Source: Acidobacteriota bacterium (GTDB taxonomy: Bacteria > Acidobacteriota > Vicinamibacteria > Vicinamibacterales > UBA8438). From it: a stretch of 64,000 nt of DNA. This document shows, one piece after another, positions 30,233 to 44,030 of the stretch; within the stretch, counting starts at the first letter, position 1; each line of letters opens with the position of its first letter. Below the pieces are notes generated by a model. It worked only from the letters and a program-made list of their open reading frames with translations, was not told the origin of the DNA and searched no databases. A program made the position numbers and the translations under genes. The stretch covers positions 28,384-92,383 of the forward strand of contig JAGWAJ010000002.1 in assembly GCA_021296475.1 (NCBI GenBank), written 5' to 3'.

Positions 30233-31501
30233 TCAGTGGACCGTCTTCGTCTTCTTGTCCATGTAGTCCATCAGGACGTAGCGACCAAGGGTGTAGGGCG
30301 TGGTGAAGTAGGCCTTCCCCCGGCAGATGGCGGCGACGCGGCGCACGAACGCCACCAGGTCGTAGCTGCGGGCCAGCATGAACGTGTTGATCATGATGCC
30401 GGCCTTGCGGCACTGGGCCACCTCGGCGAACGTCTCGGCGATGATCCTCGGATCGAGCCCGAACGCGTTGCGGTAGATGCGTCCGTCCGGCTGGGTCAAC
30501 GCCGACGGCTTGCCGTCCGTGATCATGATGATCTGCCGCATGTCCTTGCGCTGGCGCTCCAGGACCCGCCGGGCCAAGCGCAGGCCGGCCCGGGTGTTGG
30601 TGTAGTAGGGACCGACGCGCACACGCGCGAGCTGCTTCAGCGGGATCTCCTCGGCCGAGTCGTGAAACAGCACGACGTTCAACGCGTCCCCCGGGAACTG
30701 GCGCCGGATGAGGGTGGCCAGAGCCAGCGCCACCTGCTTCGCCGGCGTGAAGCGGTCCTCGCCGTAGAGGATCATGCTGTGGCTGCAGTCGAGCATCAGC
30801 ACGGTCGCGCACGAGCTCTGGTACTCGCCCTGCGCCACCATCAGGTCCTCGTACTGCACGTCGATGCCGGAGGCGCCCGACGCCGGGCCCGTGCGCCGGA
30901 CCGCGTTCAGAATGGTGCCGCTGGCGTCGAGGTTGATCGTGTCGCCGAACTCGTAGGGCTTCGACGCGCCGCCCGCCTCGACGCCGGTCGCCTGCTCACG
31001 CGTGTCGTGGCGGCCCACGCTGCTGCGCCCGGTCGACCCGAGCAGGTCGCGGAGCGCACGGAAGCCGAGAAAGTCGAGGCTCTTGTCGGTCACCGAGAAC
31101 TGCGCGGGCGGGACGTCGGCCCCGGTGCCCGGTCCCTGTCCGGCGCCCGCCTCGCCGTCGCGCAGCGTGACGTAGCCCTCCTGGGCCAGGCGTTCGATGA
31201 TCTGCTCGATCAGCCGCTCGAGCGCCGACGCGCCTTCGCCGTAGTCGGCGTCGGCCGGGTCGCCGAGCAGCGCTTCGGCGGCCTCCGGCGACAGCACGCC
31301 CCCGTTCAGGAGTGCGTCGAGGACGGCGTCGTGGAGCGCCTGCACCGGCTGGTCGTCGCCGTCGCCCCCTTCCTCCGCCGGCCGGCCCCGCGGGGAGCCG
31401 AAGCCGCTCGAGAGGAGGAGGGACGACAGCTTGGAGACGAGCTCCTCGAGGTCAATCCCGGCGAGCAGCTCACCGGTGAAGCGCGTGTAGCGGTAGCGCA
31501 T
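30233..31501 (-). CDS. VWA-domain protein (partner of AAA+ ATPase)
   Basis: A 422-residue cytoplasmic protein with an N-terminal helical/acidic region and a C-terminal von Willebrand A domain (about residues 230-420). MIDAS metal site: [18 protein letters not shown], then TNTRAGLRL and ITDGKPSA. Gene pairs of ChlI/MoxR AAA+ ATPase plus VWA protein act as metal-inserting or complex-remodelling chaperones. It resembles ChlD/CoxE-type VWA proteins but lacks their own AAA part. It follows the ATPase gene by 43 nt. Confidence 0.85.
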   Translation of the reverse strand: MRYRYTRFTGELLAGIDLEELVSKLSSLLLSSGFGSPRGRPAEEGGDGDDQPVQALHDAVLDALLNGGVLSPEAAEALLGDPADADYGEGASALERLIEQIIERLAQEGYVTLRDGEAGAGQGPGTGADVPPAQFSVTDKSLDFLGFRALRDLLGSTGRSSVGRHDTREQATGVEAGGASKPYEFGDTINLDASGTILNAVRRTGPASGASGIDVQYEDLMVAQGEYQSSCATVLMLDCSHSMILYGEDRFTPAKQVALALATLIRRQFPGDALNVVLFHDSAEEIPLKQLARVRVGPYYTNTRAGLRLARRVLERQRKDMRQIIMITDGKPSALTQPDGRIYRNAFGLDPRIIAETFAEVAQCRKAGIMINTFMLARSYDLVAFVRRVAAICRGKAYFTTPYTLGRYVLMDYMDKKTKTVH

Positions 31502-31544
31502 TGGTCGGCGGCAGCCCGGCCCTGGCGAGCAGGACCGCCGTCCG

Positions 31545-33053
31545 TTAGTTGTACTGCTTCTTGCCGCCGCGCCCGGCCCCCGGCATCTGCAGTTCCGGAT
31601 CGACGTACGGCGGGCCGGATCGGGCTCGCGCGCGCGGCTCCTCGCTGGCCTCGTAGCTCCAGTCCTCGGAGCGGCTGATCTTCCGCTGCGCGCAGAGACC
31701 CTCGAGCACGAAGTCGACGGCGGCGGCCACCGCGGGCGGTTCCGCGTCCGCCTTGGCGCCCGCGTGAGCGGCCAGCTCCCGCAGCCCCTGAATCTCGGCC
31801 GCCGCAGCGAGCAGGGCGTCCGACGAGACGGTGTCGCTCGCCTGCAGCGTGCCGCCGAGGTCGAACCACTCGACCACGGTTCGAGTGTCGATGCCGTCGA
31901 ACCAGCCGCCGAATACGTTGGCGACGGCGGCGCCGATGAGGGTGCGCGCTACCGTGTCCGCGCCCCGGAGCTCGCCCTCGTACTCGAGCTCGAACTTGCC
32001 GGTGATGGCCGGCAGGGCCGCGTAGACGTCGGTCACCCGGGCGACAGGCCCCTCCCCGGCGGCGAGGGCCCGGCGCTCGGCGTTGGAGACCACGTTCTCC
32101 AGGCACGTGATCGGCAGGCGTTGGCTGACGCCGGAGCGGGGGTCGATCTTCTTGTCGGCGCGCGCCTGGAAAGCGACCTCCTCGACCACCTCCCGCACGT
32201 AGTCCGGAATCATGATCGGGCCGGCGCCGTCGGCGGTGCGTTCCAGCCACGCCTCCTGCGCGGTGATCGCGATGGCGTCGTGCCGGGTGCGTGGGTAGTG
32301 CGTCCGGATCTCCGATCCGATGCGGTCCTTGAGCGGCGTGATGATCTTGCCCCGTGCCGTGTAGTCCTCCGGGTTGGCGGTGAACGCGAGCAGGACGTCG
32401 AGCGGCAGCCGAATGGGGAAGCCCTTGATCTGGATGTCGCCTTCCTGCAGGATGTTGAACAGACCGACCTGAATCTTGCCGGCCAGGTCCGGCAGCTCGT
32501 TCACCGCGAAGATGCACCGGTTCGCTCGCGGCAGCAGCCCGTAGTGGATGGCCCGCTCGTCGGTGAGGTGCAGCCCGCCGCGGGCCGCCCGGATCGGATC
32601 GATGTCGCCGATGACGTCGGCGATCGTCACGTCCGGGGTGGCCAGCTTCTCCACGTAGCGTGCCGCCCGCGGGAGCCAGGCGACCGGAAGATCGTCTCCC
32701 TCGGCCTGCACTCGCGTGCGGCAGGCGGCACAGAGCGGCGCGAGCGGGTCGTCGTTGATCTCGCACCCGTCGACCACCGGCAACGCCTCGTCGAGCAGCG
32801 ACGTGAGCCCGCGGAGGAGCCGCGTCTTGGCCTGGCCGCGGAGCCCCAGGATGATGAAGCAGTGCCGCGACAGGATTGCGTTCATGACCTGCGGAACGAC
32901 CGAATCGTCGTACCCGACGATGCCGGGGAACAACGGGTCGCCGGCCCGCAGGCGCTCGATCAGGTTGTCGCGCAACTCGTCCCGGACGCCGCGCCTGGGC
33001 ACGTCGCCGACGTCCACGGCGCGGCGGAGACTTCCCAGGGAGGTGGGCCGCAT
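31545..33053 (-). CDS. AAA+ ATPase, magnesium-chelatase subunit I/MoxR type
   Basis: A 502-residue ATPase. The nucleotide-binding loop is GLRGQAKTRLLRGL (a Walker A variant with A-K-T), the helix-2 insert is AVNELPDLAGKIQVGLFNILQEGDIQIKG split over the Walker B acid pair, and a sensor region is AFTANPEDYTARGKIITPLKDRIGS. This layout matches ChlI-like and sigma-54-interacting families. Cys residues in PLCAACRTRV may bind zinc. The reading frame continues upstream to 37652, but that part is antisense to the POR gene. ATG 33053 is preceded by a GGTAAG. The client protein is not known; the next divergent gene is POR. Confidence 0.85.
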   Translation of the reverse strand: MRPTSLGSLRRAVDVGDVPRRGVRDELRDNLIERLRAGDPLFPGIVGYDDSVVPQVMNAILSRHCFIILGLRGQAKTRLLRGLTSLLDEALPVVDGCEINDDPLAPLCAACRTRVQAEGDDLPVAWLPRAARYVEKLATPDVTIADVIGDIDPIRAARGGLHLTDERAIHYGLLPRANRCIFAVNELPDLAGKIQVGLFNILQEGDIQIKGFPIRLPLDVLLAFTANPEDYTARGKIITPLKDRIGSEIRTHYPRTRHDAIAITAQEAWLERTADGAGPIMIPDYVREVVEEVAFQARADKKIDPRSGVSQRLPITCLENVVSNAERRALAAGEGPVARVTDVYAALPAITGKFELEYEGELRGADTVARTLIGAAVANVFGGWFDGIDTRTVVEWFDLGGTLQASDTVSSDALLAAAAEIQGLRELAAHAGAKADAEPPAVAAAVDFVLEGLCAQRKISRSEDWSYEASEEPRARARSGPPYVDPELQMPGAGRGGKKQYN

Positions 33054-33099
33054 CGCGTCGATCTTACCCGAATCCGCCCGGTGCCCCGGCCGCGTGGCA

Positions 33100-33128
33100 T
33101 TGCCGATCCGTCCGCCCCTCGCTACAAT
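33100..33128 (+). promoter_or_regulatory. Sigma-70-like promoter of the POR gene
   Basis: TTGCCG (33100-33105), a 17-bp spacer and TACAAT (33123-33128). It predicts a leader of about 100 nt before the ATG at 33237. Confidence 0.55.
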
Positions 33129-33236
33129 GCGGGTTGGGTAAAGGGCCGTGTGCGCCGGCATCGTTCGGGCCGGTGAACAGGACGGCCGCCTTGAGAGGCC
33201 GGAGTCTTCCCGAACAACTTGCTGGAGAACGCGGCA

Positions 33237-37943
<4,707 letters not shown>

Positions 37944-37979
37944 GGGCGCGGGGAACCTGCTGCCTGGGCCTCCGGCGCG

Positions 37980-39677
37980 TCAGCGCAACGCGGAGAGCGC
38001 CTCCGCGTTGAGGTAGCGGGGGCGGATGTCGACCGGGACCTCTCCCAGCCGGTCGAGCACGAGTCGCACCTCCGGCCGCACCACGCCGAGCGTCTCCAGA
38101 ACGCGGTTCGCCTCGTCGTAGTCGCCCTGCGCCTGGATCGTCATCAGCCGCCGGGTGAGTCCCTCAACCGCGTCCCGGATGCGGGCGTGATTCACCGCAA
38201 ACCGCCCCTCGGCATCGACCGTGACCGCCCCGGCGTCGAGGAACGTGTTGAGCTGGATGGCGACGCCGCGGCCGTGCGCCGCATTGGTGCCGAAGCGGAT
38301 CGACCGGAAGGTCGAGGCGAGGAACGTCGTGTAGATAGACCGTTCGAGCGAGCGGTCGATGACGCCCCGATCAATCAGGCGATGCAGGGCCCACAGGCCG
38401 GAGATGTCCGCCTTCGCTTCCTCGATGGCGCTCGAGGCCTCGCGCAGCGCCTGGCGCACCGTCGTGGCGCGGCCGTCGACGGTCACCTCGTGCGGGCCGA
38501 GGCCGTGCATCAGCTCGTGCATCAGGATGTGGGTGAAGAAGGCTTCGAACGAGACGTCGGCCTGCTCGGCCGGAGGCAGGGCGACCTCGGCGATCGGCGC
38601 CAGCACGTGCCGGAACTTCGCTTCCTGCACGTTCTTGAGCATCACCCGCTTCGAGCCGTGCTCGCGGACCACCCGCTCGTCGTTCGGCAGGTTGAACGCC
38701 GCCGTCTGTACCCCGCTGTTCGCGTCGCCCGCCGTGAAGACGACGTTGACCACCCGGATCGGTGCGAGCGCACCGATCTCGGGGTCGCGGAAGGCAGGGT
38801 CGATCGGCAGCGCGTCCTCCAGCCCCTGGAGCTCCGCGCCGAAGCGCGCCAATTGCGCCGTCTCGGCGTCGTCGCGAATCGTCACGAACGCCTCGAACGC
38901 CGCCTTGTAGTTGAACCAGCCGTCCTCGTAGACCTCGTAGGGCCCGATGGTCGGCTCGAGCGCCGCGTCGAGCTGCATCCACGCCACGTCGCTGTCGTAG
39001 TAGTCGTTGGAGGCGAACGCTGCGGCGCGCGCCCGCAGATAGCGGGCCAGCGTGGGTTCCGCCGTCAACTCGGCCGCCGCACGCAGGTGCTCGGCCGCGA
39101 CTGCCAGCTCTCCCTGGTACTCCACGCTGTAGGGCACGGCGGTCAGCGAGCCGCCGGGGCCGCGCCGGATGGTCGTGAAGAACCCGGTGGCGGCCTGCCG
39201 CGCGTCGCCCGCGAGGCCGTCGATCCACGCCGCCACCTCTTCGCGGCCGGCGTCCGGAGGATAGTAGGCCGCGCCGGCGGGCTTGGCCGGCACGCCCGGA
39301 AGGAACGGCCGATCGCCCTCCAGGCGCGACCAGGGTCCCTTGTTGACGAGGAAGTAGTCGAGCCGGGCGCGGCCGGCCGGGCTCCGGTCTCCGGTGAGCG
39401 CCAGTAGCAGTGCGGGATTCCCGGCCCAGACCTGCTCGAGGAAGAGCGCGTCCATGACCCGCGCGGCGTCGACGATACGAGCCAGCGCCGCGCGCTCGGA
39501 GTCCGGAAGCGCCGCGATGTCGGCGCCGATCTCGACTGGTGCGTACAAGCGGGTCATCGTTGCTCCGACCGGCTCCTGACCGTGCGCCGCGGGCGGCACG
39601 GCCGCGAGGGCGCCGACCGCGAGCAGCACGGGCACGACGCCGGCAGCTCCGCGCGAGGAGGTGCGGGTACGAGCCAT
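37980..39677 (-). CDS. Secreted M49-family (dipeptidyl peptidase III-like) metallopeptidase
   Basis: Exported zinc peptidase of 565 residues with a signal peptide (MARTRTSSRGAAGVVPVLLAVGALAAVPPAAHG, cleaved after AHG). The M49 signature is present as HELMHGLGPHE (H387, E388, H391) and EEAKADISG about 33 residues later. The zinc motif is HEXXH rather than the six-residue HEXXGH usual for M49; Caldithrix abyssi DPP III is a known exception. Other family features: FFTHILMHE, NVVFTAGDANSG. The gene converges on the POR gene, 36 nt apart, and ends opposite it. Confidence 0.82.
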   Translation of the reverse strand: MARTRTSSRGAAGVVPVLLAVGALAAVPPAAHGQEPVGATMTRLYAPVEIGADIAALPDSERAALARIVDAARVMDALFLEQVWAGNPALLLALTGDRSPAGRARLDYFLVNKGPWSRLEGDRPFLPGVPAKPAGAAYYPPDAGREEVAAWIDGLAGDARQAATGFFTTIRRGPGGSLTAVPYSVEYQGELAVAAEHLRAAAELTAEPTLARYLRARAAAFASNDYYDSDVAWMQLDAALEPTIGPYEVYEDGWFNYKAAFEAFVTIRDDAETAQLARFGAELQGLEDALPIDPAFRDPEIGALAPIRVVNVVFTAGDANSGVQTAAFNLPNDERVVREHGSKRVMLKNVQEAKFRHVLAPIAEVALPPAEQADVSFEAFFTHILMHELMHGLGPHEVTVDGRATTVRQALREASSAIEEAKADISGLWALHRLIDRGVIDRSLERSIYTTFLASTFRSIRFGTNAAHGRGVAIQLNTFLDAGAVTVDAEGRFAVNHARIRDAVEGLTRRLMTIQAQGDYDEANRVLETLGVVRPEVRLVLDRLGEVPVDIRPRYLNAEALSALR

Positions 39678-39933
39678 GGCGAGCCGTCCTCTCCGCCGCG
39701 GCGCCTTGCCGGCGCCCGATCATCGTCGGTCCCCCGTGGACGACGCCCGGTCGGGGGGGGCGGCCGGTCGCACCGCGGCCTCTCCCGTGACCGGCCTCCG
39801 TATAGTACCGTAGGCGTCCGCACGGTGCGGTGCGCGTCCGCAGGCGGCCGGTCGGGGCGGGCAGACACCGGCGGCTATGGGCCGCAGAGCATCCGGCCGT
39901 TGGTGAAGCAACGGGAGGCGAAGCGGGACGCAG

Positions 39934-41373
39934 ATGACGGAAACGACGGACAAGACGGACCTCGTGGTGATCGGGGCAGGGCCGGGAGGGTACGCCGCGG
40001 CCTTCGACGCCGCCGACCGCGGACTCTCGGTAACGCTCGTCGACGCATCGGCGCAGCCCGGCGGCGTTTGCCTGCACCGCGGGTGCATCCCGTCGAAGGC
40101 GCTGCTGCACGCGGCCAAGGTGCTCACCGACGCGCGGGACGCGAGTCGGTGGGGCATCGGTTTCGGCCCGCCATCCATCGATCTGAGCGCGCTGCGGGAG
40201 TGGAAGACGCAGATCGTCGAGCGGCTGACCGGCGGCCTCGGCCGCCTGGCTGCGCAACGCTCGGTACGCTACGTGCAGGGCCGCGCCGCCTTCACCGGAC
40301 CGCACGAGCTGGCGATCTCGCCGGTCGTGGCGGGCGGCGAGGTCCCGTCACGCATTGCGTTCGAGCACGCCATCCTGGCCACCGGATCGCGTCCCGCCCG
40401 TCCCGGCCCGCTGGCCCTCGACGACGCCCGGGTGATCGACTCGACCGGGGCGCTAGCCCTCGAGCGGGTTCCGCCGGCGCTGCTGGTGATCGGCGGAGGC
40501 TACATCGGCCTCGAGCTGGGGACCGTGTACGGCGCCCTCGGATCGGCGGTGACGGTGGTCGAGGCCACCTCGCGGCTGCTCCCGGGCGCCGATGCGGACC
40601 TGGCCCGGGTCATCGCCCGGCGCTTCAGCAGGCTGGCGTCCGCTGTCCATCTCGACACGACGGTCACGAGGCTCGCCGCCGGCCCCGCCGGGATTGAGGT
40701 CACGCTCGACGGTCCCGACGGCTCCACGGAACCGCAGCGGTTCGACGCCGTGCTCGTGGCGGTGGGGCGCGTACCCAACTCGGACATCGCCGGACTCGAG
40801 ACGACGCGGGTCGAGCGCGATGGGCGCGGGTTCGTTCGGGTCGGCGACGGACAGCGGACCGCGGAACCTTCCATCCTGGCCGTGGGCGACGTGACCGGGG
40901 AGCCGCTCCTGGCGCACAAGGCGTTCCACGAGGCCCGCGTCGCGGTGGACGCGATCGTGGGTCTCGCCGCCGCGCCGGCGCCGCGGGCCATTCCGGCCGT
41001 CGTCTTCACCGACCCGGAGGTGGCGTGGTGCGGCCTGACCGAGGCCGATGCCGCCGCGGCCGGCCGGGCCGTCGCCACCGCCACCTTCCCGTGGGGTGCG
41101 TCGGGCCGGGCGCTGACGCTGGACCGGCCAGAGGGGGTGACCAAGCTGGTCGTCGACCCGTCGACCGAGCAGATCCTCGGTGTCGGCATCGCGGGCACCG
41201 GAGCGGGAGAGCTGATCGCCGAGGGCGTGCTCGCGGTCGAGCAGCAAGCGACCGCCTCCGACCTGGCGAGCGCGATCCATCCGCACCCCACGTTGTCCGA
41301 GACGCTCACGGAGGCGGCCGACGCCTTTTTCGGCCGCAGCGTGCATCTGCCCCGCCCGCGGCGTCTCGCGTGA
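39934..41373 (+). CDS. lpdA: Dihydrolipoyl dehydrogenase
   Basis: FAD-dependent E3 component that reoxidises dihydrolipoamide in 2-oxoacid dehydrogenase or glycine-cleavage complexes. It has 479 residues: FAD motif VVIGAGPGGYAAAFDAAD, redox disulfide GGVCLHRGCIPSK (C46, C51), NAD motif LLVIGGGYIGLELGTVYGALG, and the active-site pair IHPHPTLSET near the C-terminus. A TATAGT at 39801-39806 may be the -10, giving a leader of about 120 nt; the 256-bp upstream region otherwise shows only G-rich runs. No E1 or E2 genes are in the window. Confidence 0.95.
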   Translation: MTETTDKTDLVVIGAGPGGYAAAFDAADRGLSVTLVDASAQPGGVCLHRGCIPSKALLHAAKVLTDARDASRWGIGFGPPSIDLSALREWKTQIVERLTGGLGRLAAQRSVRYVQGRAAFTGPHELAISPVVAGGEVPSRIAFEHAILATGSRPARPGPLALDDARVIDSTGALALERVPPALLVIGGGYIGLELGTVYGALGSAVTVVEATSRLLPGADADLARVIARRFSRLASAVHLDTTVTRLAAGPAGIEVTLDGPDGSTEPQRFDAVLVAVGRVPNSDIAGLETTRVERDGRGFVRVGDGQRTAEPSILAVGDVTGEPLLAHKAFHEARVAVDAIVGLAAAPAPRAIPAVVFTDPEVAWCGLTEADAAAAGRAVATATFPWGASGRALTLDRPEGVTKLVVDPSTEQILGVGIAGTGAGELIAEGVLAVEQQATASDLASAIHPHPTLSETLTEAADAFFGRSVHLPRPRRLA

Positions 41374-41409
41374 GCGCGCGCCCTTCGGGCGGGTTGGGCG
41401 TTTCGCTCG

Positions 41410-41458
41410 CGCGAAACTTCTGCGACGGGCGTGTTCCGAGCGCGAAACCCCTGCGACG
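41410..41458. repeat. Short direct repeats between lpdA and lipA
   Basis: Two copies of CGCGAAACYYCTGCGACG (41410-41427 and 41441-41458, 31 bp apart) lie between the convergent genes lpdA and lipA. The first copy also forms a GTTTCGC/GCGAAAC stem with the preceding bases. Possibly a bidirectional end-of-gene element. Confidence 0.5.
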
Positions 41459-41465
41459 CACCCTG

Positions 41466-42398
41466 TCAGCCTGGAGCATGGGCCGAGCAGGCGTCCGCCT
41501 GCTCGTGCGCATGGTAGGAGCTGCGCACGAGCGGACCCGACTCGACATGGCGGAATCCGAGCGCGAGGGCGTGCGCCTTGAGATCCGCGAACTCGTTCGG
41601 GTGGTAGTAGCGGGCCACCGGCAGGTGCGCGGCAGATGGCCGAAGATACTGGCCGATGGTCAGGATGTCGCAGCCGACGACGCGCAGGTCGGCCAGGGTT
41701 GTCCGCAGCTCCGCCCGCGTCTCGCCGAGGCCGACCATGATGCCCGACTTCGTCGGCGTCGCCGGCCGATGGCGGCCGGCCCGCTCGAGCAGGCGGAGCG
41801 CCCGCCGGTAGCGCCCACCGGGTCGCGCGGTCCGGTACAGGCGTTCGACCGTCTCGACGTTGTGATTGAGCACGTCGGGCCCCGCGTCGAGTACCCGCTC
41901 GAGGTCGGCATCCCGGCCCCCGAAGTCGGGGACCAGCAACTCCACGCGGCACTCCGGCGCGCTCCGGCGGATTTCGCGAACCACCGCGGCGAAGGTCGAT
42001 GCCCCGCCGTCGGGCAGGTCGTCGCGGTCGACCGATGTCACGACGACGTAGGCCAGACCGAGGGCCCCGACGGCGTCCGCCACCCGTTGCGGCTCGTCGC
42101 GATCGACGGCGCGCGGGGTGCCGTGGACGACGTTGCAGTAGCCGCACGAGCGGGTGCATACGTCGCCCAGAATCATGAAGGTGGCGGTTCCGTGGTGCCA
42201 GCACTCGCCGATGTTGGGGCAGCCGGCTTCCTCGCAGACGGTGTGCAGATCGAGGCCGCGCAGGATGCGCTTCACGCGCAGGTAGCCGCTGCTGCCGGGG
42301 GCGCGCACGCGCAGCCAGCGCGGCTTCGGCTGTCTGGGAACGGTGGCCCCGCGGGGCATCCGTCCCCGGATGAGGGGGACCGGAACAGACCTCGTCAT
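41466..42398 (-). CDS. lipA: Lipoyl synthase
   Basis: Radical-SAM enzyme that inserts two sulfurs into protein-bound octanoyl groups to make lipoate. It has 310 residues. The auxiliary [4Fe-4S] cluster is CEEAGCPNIGEC (C55, C60, C66) and the radical-SAM cluster CTRSCGYC (C81, C85, C88). Also GDVCTRSCGYCNV and TIGQYLRPS. Complete and of normal length. The ATG 42398 is 9 nt after a TACGAT box (42408-42413), implying a very short leader. Makes functional sense with neighbouring lpdA (opposite strand). Confidence 0.95.
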   Translation of the reverse strand: MTRSVPVPLIRGRMPRGATVPRQPKPRWLRVRAPGSSGYLRVKRILRGLDLHTVCEEAGCPNIGECWHHGTATFMILGDVCTRSCGYCNVVHGTPRAVDRDEPQRVADAVGALGLAYVVVTSVDRDDLPDGGASTFAAVVREIRRSAPECRVELLVPDFGGRDADLERVLDAGPDVLNHNVETVERLYRTARPGGRYRRALRLLERAGRHRPATPTKSGIMVGLGETRAELRTTLADLRVVGCDILTIGQYLRPSAAHLPVARYYHPNEFADLKAHALALGFRHVESGPLVRSSYHAHEQADACSAHAPG

Positions 42399-42469
42399 CG
42401 ATGATCGATCGTACCGCGATCGTCTTCGCGGCGTCCATCGCCCGTCGCCGACTCCCGCGCCGCCGTTCG

Positions 42470-42540
42470 CGCGCGCCGAAGGGCGCGTACGGGAGCTTCG
42501 CGGGCGCGCGACTCCTGGCGCGACTCCTGCACGCCGCGAG
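42470..42540. repeat. Dispersed intergenic element with tandem GCGCGACTCCTG
   Basis: Between lipA and the DUF2203 gene. An exact 12-bp tandem repeat GCGCGACTCCTG lies at 42506-42517 and 42518-42529. The preceding GGGAGCTTCGCGGGCGCG resembles 59350-59372. The rest of the ~219-bp gap holds only divergent promoter boxes. Confidence 0.5.
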
Positions 42541-42605
42541 CTCCCGGTCCGGGACCGTCACCCGTGTACACCGGCCCGCTCACCACGCCGGTCCCCCGCC
42601 CGCCG

Positions 42606-42618
42606 TATACTGTCGCGA
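42606..42618 (+). promoter_or_regulatory. Leaderless-type promoter of the DUF2203 gene
   Basis: TATACT at 42606-42611 with six bases to the ATG at 42618, the same spacing as at mtnA. No Shine-Dalgarno sequence. Confidence 0.45.
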
Positions 42619-42971
42619 TGGCCGCAGACCCGTCGTCGAGCCGTACGTTCACGCTGAAGGACGCGCAGCTTCTGCTGCCCGCGGTACGCTCGCGCACCGC
42701 CGATGCCGTCGAGCAGGCGCGGGCCGTGGCCGAGCGGCTCGATCGGCTGCCCAACGGCCACCCGGACCGCGATCTCCTGCTCACGGCCCTCGACCGCGTG
42801 ATCGCGGAGTGGACCAGCGCCATCAAAGCGCACGGCGCCGAGGTGAAGGGCCTGTGGCTGGTCGACTTCGACACCGGCGAGGGCTACTACTGCTGGCGCT
42901 ACCCGGAGGCGGCGGTGCAGCACTATCACGGGTACGACGAGGGATTCGCGGGACGCATGAAGATCGTCTGA
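42618..42971 (+). CDS. DUF2203 family protein
   Basis: A 117-residue cytoplasmic protein matching the DUF2203 pattern: [21 protein letters not shown] at the N-terminus, a central helical pair, and [22 protein letters not shown] near the end. Function is unknown. The promoter box immediately before the ATG supports this start. Stands alone between lipA and the ferredoxin gene. Confidence 0.82.
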   Translation: MAADPSSSRTFTLKDAQLLLPAVRSRTADAVEQARAVAERLDRLPNGHPDRDLLLTALDRVIAEWTSAIKAHGAEVKGLWLVDFDTGEGYYCWRYPEAAVQHYHGYDEGFAGRMKIV

Positions 42972-43027
42972 GCGCGCGAGGTCCCGCGATTCGCCGGGGG
43001 GGGACCTGTCGGAGCGGGGTCGGCGCC

Positions 43028-43056
43028 TTGATTCGCGGACTGGCCGGATGTATTCT
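43028..43056 (+). promoter_or_regulatory. Sigma-70-like promoter of fdx-nuoB-nuoI
   Basis: TTGATT (43028-43033), 17-bp spacer, TATTCT (43051-43056). It lies 34 bp upstream of the ferredoxin ATG, which has GGAGGAG as ribosome-binding site. Confidence 0.6.
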
Positions 43057-43090
43057 TGGTGCGGGTTTGCTGGCGTAGTCGGAGGAGTGA

Positions 43091-43354
43091 ATGGCCTATT
43101 CGATTTGTGAGCCGTGTGTGGGCACGAAGGACACCGCCTGCGTGGACGTCTGCCCGGTGGATTGCATCCATCCCCGCAAGGACGAGGACGACTTCGAAGC
43201 GGAAACGATGCTCTACATCCACCCGGAGGAATGCATCGATTGCGGGGCGTGCGTGCCTGCGTGCCCCGTGGAGGCGATCTTCGCGAACGATGAGGTGCCG
43301 GACCAGTGGCAGAGCTTCATCGACACGAACGCGCAGTGGTACGAGGGAAAGTAG
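43091..43354 (+). CDS. Two-cluster (7Fe/8Fe) bacterial ferredoxin
   Basis: Small cytoplasmic electron carrier, 87 residues. Two cluster motifs: the first in [21 protein letters not shown] with irregular spacing like [3Fe-4S]/[4Fe-4S] FdxA ferredoxins, and the second [16 protein letters not shown]. Strong GGAGGAG ribosome-binding site and its own promoter. It is followed by nuoB and could carry electrons between POR (33237) and the complex I fragment; this is inference. Confidence 0.9.
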   Translation: MAYSICEPCVGTKDTACVDVCPVDCIHPRKDEDDFEAETMLYIHPEECIDCGACVPACPVEAIFANDEVPDQWQSFIDTNAQWYEGK

Positions 43355-43406
43355 GCGCAATTGCCTCAAGCGCGGCGCCGCCCGCGGGCGCCGGGAAGAC
43401 ACCTGC

Positions 43407-43943
43407 ATGGGTCTGATCGAGCATCGCTTCGAAGACAACTTCATCACGACCAACGTGGACCGGGTGCTGAACTGGGCCCGCCAGTCGTCTCTCTGGCCGA
43501 TGGGCTTCGGGCTCGCGTGCTGCGCCATCGAGATGATGGCGACCTCGACCTCCCGGTACGACATCGCCCGCTTCGGGGCCGAGGTGTTCCGCGCGTCGCC
43601 GCGCCAGTCCGATCTGATGATCGTCGCCGGGACGGTCACGAAGAAGATGGCCCCGGTGCTGCGGCGGCTCTACGATCAGATGCCCGAGCCGAAGTGGGTC
43701 ATGTCCATGGGCAGCTGCTCGAACGCGGGCGGCCCTTTTCCGACCTACAGCGTGCTGCAGGGCGTCGACAAGATCGTTCCGGTCGATGTCTACGTATCGG
43801 GCTGTCCACCACGTCCGGAGGCCCTCCTCTACGGGCTGATGCGCTTGCAGGACAAGATCCGCAAGGAGAACACGATCCTGCGGAAAGAGCGCGTGATCAT
43901 GGCCGGCCAGAGCGAGCCGATCGTCGTCGACGGTCGAACCTAG
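43407..43943 (+). CDS. nuoB: NADH-quinone oxidoreductase subunit B
   Basis: Hydrophilic complex I subunit carrying the N2 [4Fe-4S] cluster next to the quinone site. It has 178 residues. All cluster ligands are visible: [11 protein letters not shown] (tandem CC), [13 protein letters not shown] and [13 protein letters not shown]. It starts at ATG 43407, 53 nt after the ferredoxin. The usual neighbours nuoA and nuoC/D are absent. Its TAG stop is part of a repeat element that fills the gap to nuoI. Confidence 0.95.
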   Translation: MGLIEHRFEDNFITTNVDRVLNWARQSSLWPMGFGLACCAIEMMATSTSRYDIARFGAEVFRASPRQSDLMIVAGTVTKKMAPVLRRLYDQMPEPKWVMSMGSCSNAGGPFPTYSVLQGVDKIVPVDVYVSGCPPRPEALLYGLMRLQDKIRKENTILRKERVIMAGQSEPIVVDGRT

Positions 43944-44015
43944 GAGTCTGCGCCGCAGAATCTGCCATGAAAGAGCTCGTGCCCGCGCAGACTCTCAACG
44001 CGCCCGGAAGGGCGC
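43943..44015. repeat. Dispersed intergenic hairpin element, copy between nuoB and nuoI
   Basis: GGAGTCTGCGCCG (43943-43955) and GCGCAGACTC (43985-43994) form an inverted repeat with a ~30-nt loop. A second small stem GCGCCC-GGAA-GGGCGC lies about 44000-44015. The TAG stop of nuoB overlaps the element start (CTAGGAGTCTGCGCCG), exactly as at 54618. Confidence 0.7.
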
Positions 44016-44030
44016 GCTAGGACTCGAACC

